A model generated the notes under the pieces. It did not search any database. It was not told the origin of the DNA and worked only from the letters and a program-made list of their open reading frames with translations. Of a stretch of 64,000 bases of DNA, positions 1-12,526 are shown piece after piece. Source of the stretch: Enoplolaimus lenunculus (Eukaryota > Nematoda > Enoplea > Enoplida > Thoracostomopsidae); assembly GCA_030248215.1 (NCBI GenBank), contig JASANG010003910.1, positions 351,974-415,973 on the forward strand. Direction: 5' to 3'. The stretch's first letter is position 1. Each line of letters begins with the position of its first letter. Position numbers and translations under genes: made by a program.

Positions 1-58
1 CGTTTATGGGGTCGAATTGCTAATTTTAAGACTCAATCGATTTTTACGGGATATAATA

Positions 59-268
59 CACTGCAAAAAATGGTGAGTCAAATTGACTCTCTCCGAAATA
101 GGCTCTACGGGACTACGCAAACTGAGTCAAATTCGACTCCGCCAGAGTCAAGCATGCGACTCAGTGAATCGAATTTGACTCTGCCGGAGTCGAATTTTGA
201 CTCAGTTTGTGTAGTCCCGTAGAGCCTATTTCGGAGAGAGTCAATTTGACTCCCCATTTTTTGCTGTG
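59..268. mobile_element. GAGTC foldback element, copy 1
   Basis: Ends CACTGCAAAAAATGG and CCATTTTTTGCTGTG, flanked by TA on both sides (57-58, 269-270). The interior is almost wholly palindromic and built from GAGTCAAATT/GACTC pieces. TA duplication suggests a Tc1/mariner-type transposase. Confidence 0.85.
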
Positions 269-799
269 TAAAGGGAAATTAACTCTGATTGATTCATACT
301 CAATATTGGGACCCGGACTTTTATTATCACCCGCCATTTATTGCGGGGATTTAGTGGCTCGGAGGCGTAAGTTTTGGACATATCTTTTGATTTATTTACG
401 CTTAGGTTTTAGGCTTAGACTTAGACTTTAGGATTAAAGTATTAATGTTCGGAGTCACGTGTAAGTTTAGTCTTAAGTTTAGGCCTTAGCAATAGATTTC
501 CGTTTATGCTTATTTTACCTCATTATGCTTGATAAGTAGGGACCGATAAATAATCCACAGCATTAATACGTGTATGGTCGTCCTATACTTTCTGAAAAAT
601 TCGACTGTTAAACGTTAATTTTGTTGGCTCAAATCGGTAAATTCATATGTTGCGTCTAATGCTTCAGGGCCTGACCGGGGTTTTTACATTCTGCGAGCGA
701 AACAGGTTGTATACTCTTTCATACTACTTATTAGCTATTACATAAACAGTGTTTCTAAAATTGCGTTTTGGAGACATCAGAAGTGTGTATACCCGTTTG

Positions 800-998
800 C
801 AGTGGCGGATCCAAGAAATGAGGGCTATATTCCTACCAATCCCACAGTATTTAAGTCTTGCCATGCCAATAGTTGAAAATTTCGGTGTGGATGCAACAAA
901 TTAATAAGAGCAAAAATGTGCTAATCATGCTTTTAAACTGTAAAATTTCGGCACCCATAAAGAATTGTTTTTCAGCAGAAAATGCTAGATCCGCAACT
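800..998. mobile_element. hAT-like element ending CAGTGGCGGATCC
   Basis: CAGTGGCGGATCCAAG on the left and CTAGATCCGCAACTA on the right, inverted. No coding capacity. Loose single ends of the same type occur at 5499 and 39765. Confidence 0.45.
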
Positions 999-1037
999 AA
1001 CTATACGTTTATAATAAATATTACTTAACACTGTATT

Positions 1038-4000
1038 TCATTTTGTTGCAGGCGAAGTTGTTGGCCTCATTTTGCCGCCGACGCTACCTCCACCTGGAGC
1101 GGTTTTGGGAGGTGGTGGCAGCGGTTCGCCTTTTTTCAACGCGGTACTACAACGTTTGGCAGATTTGATTCGTTCTAAATGCTCGCTATGACGCTCTTTC
1201 CACGCCGTATGCGGTCGTTCAAAGTGACCGTCGCATCGTTTGAACTCTTCTTGACGCTTGCGAACCGATTCAATGTTGATGTCAGAGTTGGTGGCGCGTT
1301 GAGCTCCAGAATCGAATGACTGTTAAAATAAAATATATCCGTAAAGAGTGATACATTTTTTGGCCCATGTATAGAACAGGACCGGAACAGTAGTATAAGC
1401 ATATTCCTAAGCCAAAGCCTAAGCCTAAGCCTAAGCCTAAGCGTATGGATGATACTATTTCTAAGCCTAAGCCTAAGCGTAAGCCTAAAACCTAAAAGCA
1501 AAAAATTAGTCTAAAGCTTAAACTGACTCTATTGTAGCTCCTCCGGAAAACGATCCGGCCCTGTTCTATACATGAGCCCATTCCTTCAGTCGGTCCTGCA
1601 GGTTCGCTTGACTTTAGCGTTAAACTGTTGTCATTCGATGATGCAAATAACAACATTGATGCTATTAAAATCACGTTTATAACCCGTGTATTATATTGAG
1701 AGACGCTACAGCAAGTCGTATGGTGCACCAGTGGATCACAGATGTCTAAATATGGGGCAGATGTAGACTTTTTCTTACGCTAGATAATATACTTTAATCT
1801 GACGGATTTTAGTATTTGGGTATAGGGATACATCCCTATTTGGTATTTTGCACAAATGATGTAGTTATTCTGATTTAGGCATAACGAACAGGGTGGAACA
1901 GTATTATAAGCATATTCCTACGGCTAAGCCTAAGCCTAAGCCTAAGCCAAACAAAAAATTATTTAAGCTTAACCTATTCTAGTACCACAAAAAACGGTCC
2001 GCCCCTGATCTTTACACGGTCCGGAGTAACGAACAAAATGAAAGCGTACTGTAGCAAAACGTAGTTCTCTTTATATTTGTCAAAACTATTCACCACACAC
2101 ACAAAATAAATTGTCTTATATTCAAGAAATATTGGCTGAAATTTAGCAACGCAATTAGGTCTTAATACAGACTCCAGATATATATGTATTGAATTCCAGA
2201 CTTTATTTCTAAATTTTTTCAAAAACATGGGTCTAAAATTTTTGCAAACTTAAAAGTCTGAACTTTAGGAATTTGTTTCATGAATGATTAAGATAAATAT
2301 TTCTGAAATATAAGACAAGTTTGTCTGCAATACAAAACAAAGCTTTCCGGGAAAACAACTACAAAATTCGAGATAAAGCTCAAAGAAATATAATAATTTT
2401 ACAATTTAGGTACGAAAAACCTAAGATCAACCCTTGAAATTTGATTATTTAAATATACGCTGCTAAGAATATGAACGGAGCAACTCTTTACATACATAAA
2501 AATTAGAAAATTAGTCTTGAATAAGACAACTATTTCTTAAACTGAAGAAATTTATGTCTTATAAATTGCCACAGTAATTTCTTAAATAAAAGACATTTTT
2601 GTTGTAGCCATTTCAGTCATGATTCTGAGCTGTTTAAGGCTATTAATGTCTAAAATACAAGATATTGATGTCTTGAAAATTTAAGAAAGTAGGAGTCTTG
2701 AAATTTCAAGACAATATTTTGTTTCCACTGCTTACTTAAAAATCTATGTATGGCAGGTCTATTCAACTGCGTAGCACTTAATGCCAAATCCTGATAAATC
2801 ACATAAAATTTGACAAATGACAGTTGCCCAAATTGAAGTGGGTGAATGCTTTAAGGACCAAATTAAATTCTAGCTGAATATCAATGTTTTGCGAACTATA
2901 TCCAGTAGGAAAAATATCTTGTTGTGTAAACCAAATTTTTTCGTTGATAGACATATATTTGACTGAGGCATGTTTATACGTCAGTTTGGGAACATTCTAT
3001 GAAATGTCAAATCTTAAAATTGGACACGAAAACTTATGGACGCTAACAGCAAATCTTGTTTTTAGCAAAATTTGAGTGTAAGCTGAACTGATTCATGTAA
3101 AGAACAAGAGCGGAACGTTTTTCTGTGGGAATAGAATATAGTAAGCTTAAATATTTGTCTATTTATTTTTGCTTTTCTTAGGCGTAGGCTTAGGCTTAGG
3201 CTAATCAGTATGCTTATTCTTACGCTTAGGCTTAGGCTTAGGCGCTGAACTTAAACTTTACCTACCGTTCTTGGCTGCATTAGCCTCACACATGCGTGTT
3301 CATGTTTTTCTAGTGAAGATTTTATAAATTTACGCCCGCATGCTTTGCACGGATACGTCGGTTCCGGGGAGATTGTCGCTTCTGGTGGTAATTGCTTTTG
3401 TGACATTTTTCTACCGGACCGAAGCGTAGAGGCAATCGATGAAGCAAGTGATACTGAGCTAAGTGATCGCTGCAAAGATTTAGTTGAACCAATTGAATCT
3501 GTTGACCCGCGTCGCGTTGGCGGCCGCTTTAGTTGAATTTGATTGGCTGCTAGCAATTTGTTGCTTGAGATTCCCGAATCACTTGATACGCTGTTACTCC
3601 GTGATCTTTGTTTGTTCGGCTTAGGATTGGTTATTTGGTGTTTGTTGCTTTCTGTGTCGCTCGATACTGATTGGCTGTTGCTGCGTGATCGCTGTTTCTT
3701 CGGTTTTTGATTGGTTGTTTGGTGTTTGTTGCTTTTTCGGTCACTCGGTGCTGATTGGTTATTGCTTCGTGATCGACTTCTTGTTAATTGGTTCCTTTTT
3801 GGTGGCTGTGCTACATAAGTTAGTTGATGATGTCGCGGTTGTTGTCGATTTACTTGTCTCGCTCTTCGACTTGCAGATATTGTAGCGTTGTTAGACACTG
3901 GTTCCCCTGATTTTGTCCGTTCAGTATTTTTTGGATGGTAATTTTCTTTTGCGTGACCAGTTGCACCACTAGATTTATCGCGATGTTTAGCGGATCGGCT

Positions 4001-4351
4001 TCGATGATGTTGTTGTTCTAATCCTTTGCCGTCAACTTTTTGCTTCCTGTCAACTTTGTTCTTTTTAACCGTAGATTTTGATTCTTGCTTTGTGTTTTCC
4101 TGTGGTAAACGTTTATCAAGTTTGCTTGGCGATGAAACTTTTCGTAATTTGGTCGAAACTTTGCTGTTAACGGTCGATGTACTTCTAACCGAAGCTGCTG
4201 ATTGCGGTCTTGTGCCGGTGCTTGAAGCGCTTGCAGGACGTGCAAATGTGCTTGCGTTTGATGCAGTGCTTCGCAGAGACGGCGTTGTAGAAGGTGCTCG
4301 TTGTTGGAAGACGTGCTTCTTGTCACGATCCGGCTGTAAGGTTTTGGACAT
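1038..4351 (-). CDS. ZC2HC1-family C2HC zinc finger protein, two exons
   Basis: Two coding exons on the minus strand: 4351-3266 (362 codons, donor GTAGGT) and 1319-1038 (93 codons plus TGA, acceptor after TTTTAACAG). Both junctions are phase 0, giving 455 residues. Residues 335-354 form a C-x2-C-x11-H-x3-C zinc finger (CKAC...H...C). Exon 2 continues with FDSGAQRATNSDI and then a basic helix ending LKKGEPLPPPPK, which matches the segment after the first finger of ZC2HC1A (FDS.RQRA...ALK.GGKLPPPPP). The 330 residues before the finger are Ser/Arg/Lys-rich and disordered, with three imperfect copies of a unit carrying QRSRSNS and SNKHQ at about residues 190-275. The second zinc finger of vertebrate ZC2HC1A is absent because the frame stops after SPATK. 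Family function is poorly defined; some relatives are linked to cilia. The intron holds two TTAGGC transposons. Start taken as the first ATG of the open frame. Confidence 0.85.
1362..1578. mobile_element. TTAGGC transposon, variant 1
   Basis: Terminal repeats GGCCCATGTATAGAACAGG and its inverse, interior of CCTAAG units. Flanking 8-mers CATTTTTT and CATTCCTT. In the ZC2HC1 intron, 43 bp from exon 2. Confidence 0.8.
1884..2023. mobile_element. TTAGGC transposon, variant 2, worn left end
   Basis: AACAGTATTATAAGCATATTCC, CCTAAG units, then the right end GGTCCGCCCCTGATCTTTACA. In the ZC2HC1 intron. Confidence 0.6.
3095..3250. mobile_element. TTAGGC transposon, variant 2, right end lost
   Basis: Starts CATGTAAAGAACAAGAGCGG, with TTAGGC units up to the splice donor of ZC2HC1 exon 1, 15 bp away. 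Confidence 0.6.
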
Positions 4352-4359
4352 AAACCGAA

Positions 4360-5689
4360 TAAACGGTTCTTATATACTATGCAAATTAATATGATTATAT
4401 TGGTGAATATTTCGCAGCTAATACAAAACAATGCACAGTAAGGAACAAACCAATTTTCTGTAGCACTGCAATACAGCAAGCGTCAGCGTAGACGAAGTAA
4501 TTTTTGTCCTAAGGCTTAGGCTTAAGTATGGGCTTATCCTTTATGCTTAGGCTTAGGCTGCGGCTTAGGCTTAGGAATAGACTCTCAAACTACTGATAGA
4601 ACCTGTTCCATATATTTGCCGAATTTTTTGACCATGGTATTCCATCAGCTAAAGAATTCCGAAGTGTGGATAAAAATTTGCTAATCTTTACCTCCCTTAT
4701 ATACGTGGATACTATTAATATATGTGGTTCAATTAGAACAAAAAGTTCAACTTCCGAATGATTATTTTGTTGAAATGTTCTTTTGCACCAGAAATTTCTA
4801 ATATTTTTCGGTACTAAAATTGATTTTTGCAAAATTGGACATTCTTTCTGGACGCAGAAGAAAAATATTCATGGATAAGACCGGTGGCAGGTGAAGTATT
4901 AAAACTGTGCGTGGGTGTAGTTGTGGGTTAACAATTCGAGCCCGAACAGGCTAAAAAATCTGTACCCATTATGGTTGAAACGGCACACTATATATTCAAC
5001 TAAATGCATTGTTAATTATGCGGCGTTCTGACTAGAAGACACGTAGACCGGGGGATTTAGAAACTCAGGAACAAAAGCTTAGGCTTAGGTTAAGACTTAG
5101 GATTGAGTAGTCTTCGTCGCCAGGTTTGCATTCTTAGCATTTGCCCGACAACCAATGATTTTGTTTATCAGCGATTTCATGTTGAATATTGTTCAAAAAC
5201 ATCAAGTTTTGAAATTAAGACATATATATAGTTCAGACGCATGTGTGTAGCCAAATTAGAAACCCAATGGGGCCGTGTTCACCTCCAATGACTTTGACAA
5301 TATTTTTCTCTGTTAACTAAATATATATTAGCTTTAATAATATGCTTACACTGCTGTTACGGCCCTGTTCTATACATTGGTCCTAACGACGAGTCTTCGA
5401 AACGTAAAAACTCAAGTTTGGGCTAAGGCTCAGGTTTAGAACGAAATCATATGTATTTAAGTGATTGAAGCAGCTGTTCTCAAACCAGAATATAGACACA
5501 CAGTGGCGGATCGCGAAACTTCTGCCTGACGACGCGCCATAGCGAGCGAGAAGTTAAATCCAAATTTCGCTGCAGAAAAGTAAAAATTTCTAAGATAGGA
5601 GGAGCCTTATCATTTTATCATATAGAAATTTTTTAATAGAGGGCGCCTCACTACAGACCCGCTTGATCCCCATTGGGGGTGCAACAGCA
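4360..5689. other. No gene seen; TTAGGC fragments
   Basis: AT-rich. Short TTAGGC arrays at 4508-4582 and 5083-5110, a stray variant 1 right end near 5355-5392, and a CAGTGGCGGATC end near 5499. Presumed upstream region of the ZC2HC1 gene. Confidence 0.5.
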
Positions 5690-5945
5690 CCGGTGCTTAG
5701 GGGTGCAACCAGACAGGTACCTAGGGGTGCAACCAGACAGGTACCTAGGGGTGCAACCAGACAGGTACCTAGGGGTGCAACCAGACAGGTACCTAGGGGT
5801 GCAACCAGACAGGTACCTAGGGGTGCAACCAGACAGGTACCTAGGGGCGCAATCAGACAGGTACCTAGGGGCGCAACCAGACAGGTACCTAGGGGCGCAA
5901 CCAGAAAGGTACCTAGGGGTGCAACTAGACAGGTACCTAGGGGGC
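5690..5945. repeat. 24-bp minisatellite, about ten copies
   Basis: Unit GGTACCTAGGGGTGCAACCAG plus AC A; ten GGTACC sites 24 bp apart. The last units differ at a few bases (GCGCAA, TCAGAC). Because 24 is a multiple of three and the unit lacks stops, several frames stay open on both strands; I see no sign it is translated. Confidence 0.9.
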
Positions 5946-6438
5946 ATGTTCCTCTCCGTTGATTTTGAAAAATGATTTTCATTATAATTAAACGCTAGCT
6001 GAGATAACCTGACTAATCTTAATGGTATATATACTCAAGTAATTTAACGCAGTCGTGAGCCAATGAGACTTCAAGCTATGCCCATACTCCGAATGCTTTG
6101 CCATATCACGAATTTATGACTAATTTGAATTGTAATTGTTCTGATAGGATTGAGTAAGCTTACAAACGACAAATTTTAAATTAACGAAATAAAACACGGT
6201 CAGTCTATACGTGTAGCAACAGCGCAAGTATTACTCATGACTTCACATTTGAAGGCTAAAAAGTTTTACTGAATATTATTGAGTAATATATACCTGTAAT
6301 TTATCTTTTATAAAGTGAAGCAATTTGGACATTTTCCTGTTTAAAGCTGAGTGAAATAACGATAGAAACAAAGGTTTCGAACGACTAAAATAAATATCTG
6401 TCCTTCAATTTGACAAAAATATCGTAAAAACATTACTA
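5946..6438. other. No feature seen
   Basis: Unique AT-rich sequence without long frames or inverted repeats that I can see. Confidence 0.4.
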
Positions 6439-6837
6439 CTGTAATGGCCCGAATAAGAGGGGGGTCCACATTTTGAGTTCCAATCAACAAGAGTCCGTAG
6501 CCCTAATAAAGAGTGCGTATTAAGCGGATAGAGTGCCTAAACCCTAATTAAAGTCTATAAACGTCAATTATCTGTAATTGTAGCGGATAAATCACTCCAG
6601 GCCGGAATAAATTTGAGTTCGAAACTTTAAAGCATACTTAAGTTTTGGAAGTTCATTTCTAAGTATAACCTTGCATTATCGCTCAAGTTTTTGATACAAG
6701 ACAAGTAAACGTTTAATTCAACGGATAGTTGCAATAACGGATATATCAGAAACAAAAATAACAGTCCGTCACCAAATAAGAGGGGCACTTTCTGTAGAGG
6801 CCAAGTATCAGTTCCCTTCTTATTCGGGTCACTACAG
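6439..6837. mobile_element. 0.4-kb TA element ending CTGTAGTGACCCGAATAAGA, copy 1
   Basis: CTGTAATGGCCCGAATAAGA on the left, TCTTATTCGGGTCACTACAG on the right (16+ bp inverted match), TA on both sides. The inner part has AGAGTCC and CCAATCAA words. No open frame of note. Confidence 0.8.
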
Positions 6838-8934
6838 TAGTAAGGTAAACGCTTTTCAGGCATGTGTGGCCAGCTAAACCGTTTCCGGAAGGCCACAATT
6901 TAGTAGGTGGAACATACGCCAATTTTACCCGAGTTTAAACTTAAGAAGTATATCTCCAAAGGTTTTTGAAAATATTTTTTAAAATGTAAATAATTGCTAA
7001 AACTTTAATCACGAATCTATGTAACCAAGGTTTAGTCAGAATCTATGTGACCAAGGTTAACAAGTTTGAGTTAATACAAAAATACCAGCCTTTGAGACAA
7101 GTTTGAACTTTAAAATTAATTAATTTTCGTGTAAGTTTAATTAATTTAATATGCTATCGACGCTGTAGCCGCAGAAATGTTCTTGAATTTCAAGCGCGTT
7201 GCCATAATATTAAAATTTGAGAAGTTAGCGGAACCAGTAAATACAGTAAAGCGTTAGTCGAAAAGTTTAAACACAATTTTAAAATTGAAATGTTACATTA
7301 AGAATGTACGTTTCTGTGTTTTGAAAGAGTGATTCGATCAGTAGATTGCCAACAGCGCAACGTTATCGCGGATGTTAAACTTTATTGGAGGCAAACTTTT
7401 CGAGCTAAGCAAGCGAGAAGTAAAGATGAAATTTTAGTTTGGAATCTTTGTGAAACAGATGCAAAACGTTTTTTGGTTCATGAATTGCGAGGGTGTTGAC
7501 CCCGGAAACTCAACTTGGCTACGTGCCAGCCACCAAAAGTTACTGTCACATAATTTTCTCTGAAACAACATTGGTTAGAGTACAGTGTCCAATACGAATT
7601 GGCAAGTTTGAATAAACTTTTGAAATTATTCAGCTTTTGTAACCACTCTCGGGAGGTGACTCTGTTTTCGCTAGCGACAAACTTGAAAGAAATACGTGTT
7701 GTAAACGGGTAAGAACGATTTTGAACATATTTGCGGTATAAAATTCGAGAGAAGAATTTTTTCTTCAATAGAAATATTGATTTTCTTTGTAAGTCACTGA
7801 GACTGACATCGGGGCAAAGGACGACCAAAACTGCAGTATTACTCTCGGCGCTGTGAGTAGCAAGTTGCATTTGGGCTTTTCTGCAGCAAATGCTTAGCTT
7901 AAAATTGAAACACCTGAACTGACTGACACCAGCACATAAACCTGTTCCTTTGACACGCGGTGACCTCATAATTACCTATCAAGCAGATATCTTGTTCAGC
8001 TATTTTTTTAGCTTTTTATAACTGCAAATTTACAATAAAACGCAAAACCACTACAAGTTTTACACGAAAAACTATTCAGACTCATTTTTCGCTTAAGCAT
8101 AAATACTAAGATTATGTCAAATTTACTTTATATCCTGTGCTATTTTTAAACCAAGTATTATGTATTATCGGCTTTTTTATCAGAACAAAATGGAACAGAA
8201 ACACCGGGTTACTTGTAATGCTTCTATGCGCATAGGAACGCCTGCTAAAATATACCAATCATATTTATTGCGTAAAGGTAAAGCTTGAAGCATAAAGGCA
8301 GTAGTTAAACACATGCTCGTTTTGTTCTAGCGAAAGCATGCCTTTACTAGAGTCTGCTTTCTCGATAATCGAATGCAAGAACAACGATCTGGAAGAAAAG
8401 TTGCTAGGCAACTTATACTGGCATACAACAACAACAACCACTACTCTTTTATACTGGTGTTTGTTCGCCGAATAAAAACGACAGTTTTTCGTTTAGACAA
8501 CAGTAGATATTTTACTGAAGAGCAGATAACGAAGGATATGCAACCTTGCCAACTATAGAGAATGCACATGAAACGGCAAAATTATGGCAATAAGTGTATA
8601 AAGATAACACAATCATGTATACAAAAATATAACTTGTAAAAATTTAGCACAGTTCAGCTCAACGTAAAACAGTAGCAGATTGGGAAGTTTCTGACCGAAG
8701 GGACAGGGCAACATGACGAAAAGACAAACGCAGTTTTAGTAATCCTTTGATACCAAAAATTTCTGGGACGCAGGCTGTAGCCAGAAGGGATGGCTGTGCG
8801 GCGCAGAGCGTCTAAAAAATTTTGTTCTGAGAAAAGTTTTATCCTTGTTTATAAGCGTGTTAATGCAACTGCGTAATCCTTCTAAAATCGTGTTGGTTCA
8901 CCCTAATATGTTGGAGATGGCTACAGGTCTAAGT
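6838..8934. other. No supported gene
   Basis: AT-rich, apart from the unrecognised frame at 7478-7969 and worn hAT-like pieces (AAGTTTCTGACCGAAGGG near 8679, AAAATTTCTGGGACG near 8756). Confidence 0.4.
7478..7969 (-). other. Unrecognised 163-codon open frame
   Basis: Long for this AT-rich DNA, but the protein is not recognisable: scattered Cys, no domain, no clear splice or promoter context. Probably chance or transposon-derived. Confidence 0.12.
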
Positions 8935-9089
8935 GGCCCATGCATAGGACAGGGCCGGAACAGTAGTATAAGCATATTTTTAAGCCTAAGCCTAAGCCTA
9001 AGCCAAAAGCAAAAAATTAGTCTAAAGCTTAAACTGACTCTATTATAGCCCTTCCGGAAAACGATCTGGCCCTGTTCTATTCATGGGCC
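8935..9089. mobile_element. TTAGGC transposon, variant 1 (short)
   Basis: GGCCCATGCATAGGACAGGG on the left, CCTGTTCTATTCATGGGCC on the right, four CCTAAG units inside. Target duplication unclear. Confidence 0.75.
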
Positions 9090-9490
9090 GATCTAGGTGG
9101 TGGGGGCATGGCATTGGTGCACCACTCTTATCTACCTATGGTAGGCTAAAGTAGTCGGCTGTGAACAAGCGAAGTAGCAGTTGTGAAAATAAAGCACATT
9201 CTATCGTGCTGAAATATAAAAATAATTAAAATAAAAATAAGGTGTTTTAGGTTCGAGATATTTTAAAACAACAAACTATATTTGTATGAGCGAGCTAAAA
9301 TAGACATCTGACTGCGTTGCTGGAGTAACAGTAAAATAGATAATGCAAGAATACAATGAAGCATTCAACTGATTGCAATGAACAAAAAAGCCTTTATTGT
9401 GACTTTACACTCCATGGAGTCTGAAGACATTGTATGTGGCAAACCTTGTGCCGCTCGTCATTATCGCAGCCATGATTTCATGTCCGGTAG

Positions 9491-9914
9491 GATATAACGG
9501 CGGAGGTACGGAATATGGACAGCGCTAGGAATTTAATAAAAAATAGTTCATTTTATTGATTTCGACCCGCTGAGTTCAACGGTGCCATGTTTTAGAGCTG
9601 CAGGATCGCCGATTCAATAGATATGGTTTTATAAATTTTAATTTTTTACCATACAAAACATGTACAAACAACAATCAAATTTGTGTAAGGAAAGCTTATA
9701 TTTTACGAACATGTGAATGATGGATATATACTTGCTGTTCCAACCTGTGCGTGTTTGCACTAGATATAATTTCGAGCGCCATAACTTCTGAACCGTTGGT
9801 CATGCGGCCATAAAAATGGGACCGTTGAATACAGCTCCTCGAGATCTATAGGATGGACCACTTTTTATCAAAATTCTTGTGTGGTCCAGATTCCGTACCT
9901 TCGCCGGATATAAT
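9491..9914. mobile_element. About 420-bp inverted-repeat element, single copy
   Basis: GGCGGAGGTACGGAATATGG near the left edge matches CCAGATTCCGTACCTTCGCC near the right edge in inverse. No similar copy elsewhere in the window and no open frame. Confidence 0.55.
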
Positions 9915-10984
9915 ATAATTGAAAGTAATGTTTGCGAGCGTGTGCAGCAAACGAGGAAAGTTTTTGAAGCCTATCGAACCAAATGGATTTTTTTTCAAGC
10001 AAGTATGCATTTATTTCCGTATATTTCAGAGAAACAATTCCGCTGAATTCAATTTACCGTTGTATACATTTCGCTTTAATACATACGCATTCATACTGGA
10101 GAGAACACTATTAGCATGAGTGGTAGATATTTTGGAAGAATTGTGACAACTGGGATCACCATAACTTTTACGTCATCTTAAGGTCCGCGAATGTTAGTTT
10201 TAGACTGTGATTATAGACTAAACGGATCCCCCCAAGAGTCTACTGACTAGCTCCACGGCGATCGTAGCGCTCCGTAAACACATCAGTTGCCAGGCCCTGA
10301 GCTTAGGATGTAATTTAATACAAAAATACGACTTATCACCCGTTTAGCTCGCGAGGATTCACCAATTCAAGGAGCCGAGGTGAACAGCTCCTAAAATTAA
10401 AAGTGAATACAAAAATACGTCTGGCTTCTCGCTGGCTTCTTTCGCGATATTTCATTAATTTACGGACTTGACGTTTAGTTGGAGCTCAAATTGCGAAGTT
10501 TGTCATAGTACCGAATGTAAACAAGTCGTCCAGTTACGCAGCTTGCTCCACTTCTCGAGGTTATCTTTACTATTCGAAATCGCTGTTGTAAACTCTTGGC
10601 TTGTCAGACATCAGCCGTTAGCGTATTTTATTCTAGAATCACTCCAAACTAAGGTTTGTTGATGGAATTGATCGAGCAACTTCTCTCTCTCGCTTCGTTC
10701 GCCAGCATTTGTTCAAGTTCCGCTATAACAGAGTGTTAATGATGGGTGGGTTGCATATCTTCCATTGGCCATTGAAAGCTTTGATCTCTGTAATAAAATA
10801 TACGTCGTTTTAGCTCGTTAAATGAATTTTTTGATAAAATGTCATAGCGCAAACACATATGGCATCATATGATAGTATGGTTGCCGTTACTGCGCCTCAC
10901 CGCTCATTGAGCGCTTTGGGTTTAAACCAGGAGTAATATCCTGCACTGCACTGACAACAAACGTAAATTTTGCATTAAAATTTA

Positions 10985-11191
10985 CACTGCAAAAAATGGT
11001 GAGTCAAATTGACTCTCTCCGAAATAGGCTCTACGGGACTACACAAACTGAGTCAAATTCGACTCCGCCAGAGTCAAATTCAACTCACTATCGCACGTTT
11101 GACTCTTGTGGAGTCGAATTTGACTCAGTTTGTGTAGTCCTGTAGAGCCTATTTCGGAGAGAGTCAATTTGACTCAGTATTTTTTACAGTG
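10985..11191. mobile_element. GAGTC foldback element, copy 2
   Basis: Same ends and interior as the copy at 59-268; TA at 10983-10984 and 11192-11193. Confidence 0.85.
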
Positions 11192-11219
11192 TAGCACTAC
11201 AATTGCGTTTGGTTTTCAG

Positions 11220-11324
11220 CTCGTTTTGCTCGTGAGTTTTTTGTTTTGTGTATACAAATTTTTCAACCTACGCAAAGAAATGTATGGTCTCCCCACTGTA
11301 GCGTTCAGCAAATGTGTTTTAGAT
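11220..11324 (+). other. Possible isolated exon with a membrane span
   Basis: Between TTTTCAG and GTGAGG lie 35 open codons starting LVLLVSFLFCVYKFFNLRKE, which look like one transmembrane helix followed by basic residues. It could be a missing 5' exon of the membrane-protein gene 8 kb downstream, but the phase was not linked to anything. It begins 29 bp after a foldback element. Confidence 0.15.
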
Positions 11325-11769
11325 GTGAGGGGCGACAAAACATCGTTGCCCTGTCCCTAGCAAATTCTCACACACCACGCGACTGGACTCTAATGATTCG
11401 TTCAAAACTTATCAATTTTATGAAGCATCACCTTTGAGTTGTGATTCTAGAGTGATCGTTAACTCAGAAGACGGTTAGGCCGGTAAACCACCCAAGGGAG
11501 TGAAACACTTGTACAAGTTCCGAAAATGTTCGAGGCAGCTGTCACCATCCATGATCCCGTTGGCCACATTTGACATTTTGTAACCATAACCTCCAAATAT
11601 TTCTCGAACTCGAGCAGATATTATTCACCATCGTGGGCTAGAGATATCTGTGCTATAAGTTAACAAGGAACGTTTTATGAACTGTTAACTGGGCTTGAAG
11701 AGCGGGTTTTTAGGGTTAGTTCCTTGAAGGACAGGGACGAAATGGCCGTAAAATTTGGCACTGGAGTTT

Positions 11770-12020
11770 CACTGTAAATTTCAGTGAGTTTGTTTAAACT
11801 CAGAATGAGTTGAATCACTCAGTCTGAGTTAGGACTATCAGAACTCAGAATTTTGAGTTTATTCAAATCGTTCTGAGTCAATTAATCAACTCACCCAGAG
11901 TCAACTCAACCAGAGTGAGAATCAGCTCCACTCAGAGTGAGTTAATGTTTACTGATTTTAGTTAAAAAATAACTAACTCGCTAACTGAACTGATTAATCA
12001 ACTCACTGGAATTTACGGTG
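11770..12020. mobile_element. ACTCAG foldback element, copy 1
   Basis: Ends CACTGTAAATTTCAGTGAGTT and ACTCACTGGAATTTACGGTG. The interior is a run of ACTCAG/CTGAGT, AACTCA and TGAGTT pieces in both orientations. Confidence 0.75.
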
Positions 12021-12337
12021 TATTATTCGATCAAAACACTGTGCCACTTCGAAACTTATTTACGTATGCCTTCAATACTTCACGGTGGCGAGATACGTTT
12101 TACCTTAAAACCTATATTATTTTCTTGGCTCTTGTACACTATCACATGCTCATGCTTTGGCTCCAGGCATAGGCATACGTTAGAAATTCGCTTACCTACG
12201 CCTGTGCATTTGACTAAGCTGTTGTCTAAGCCTAAGCCTTAACCTAAATTGTGGATCAAAAGTATACATAAGATTAATATTTTTGTTTCTCCAACGGCAA
12301 GTACACTACGCCGGAGGTTTTGTTTGTTGACAGTTCA

Positions 12338-12526
12338 GGCCAATGTAAAGAACTGGGGCGAACAGTATTACAAGCATATTCCTATACCTAAAAGCCTAAG
12401 CTTAAGAATGGGCATATTTCTAAGCCTAAACCTGCCCTAAGTCAAGCAAAGAAATTATTCTAAAAATAAGCTTACTCTATAGTAGTCTCACAGAAAAACG
12501 CTCCGCCCGTGATCTTTACATGGGCC
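12338..12526. mobile_element. TTAGGC transposon, variant 2
   Basis: GGCCAATGTAAAGAAC to GATCTTTACATGGGCC. Flanking 8-mers ACAGTTCA and ACGGTTCA differ at one base. Confidence 0.8.

Noticed and set aside
207-431. 74-codon plus-strand frame
   Set aside because: It starts inside the GAGTC foldback element and continues into TTAGG-like DNA; the same start recurs at 11130 in another copy.
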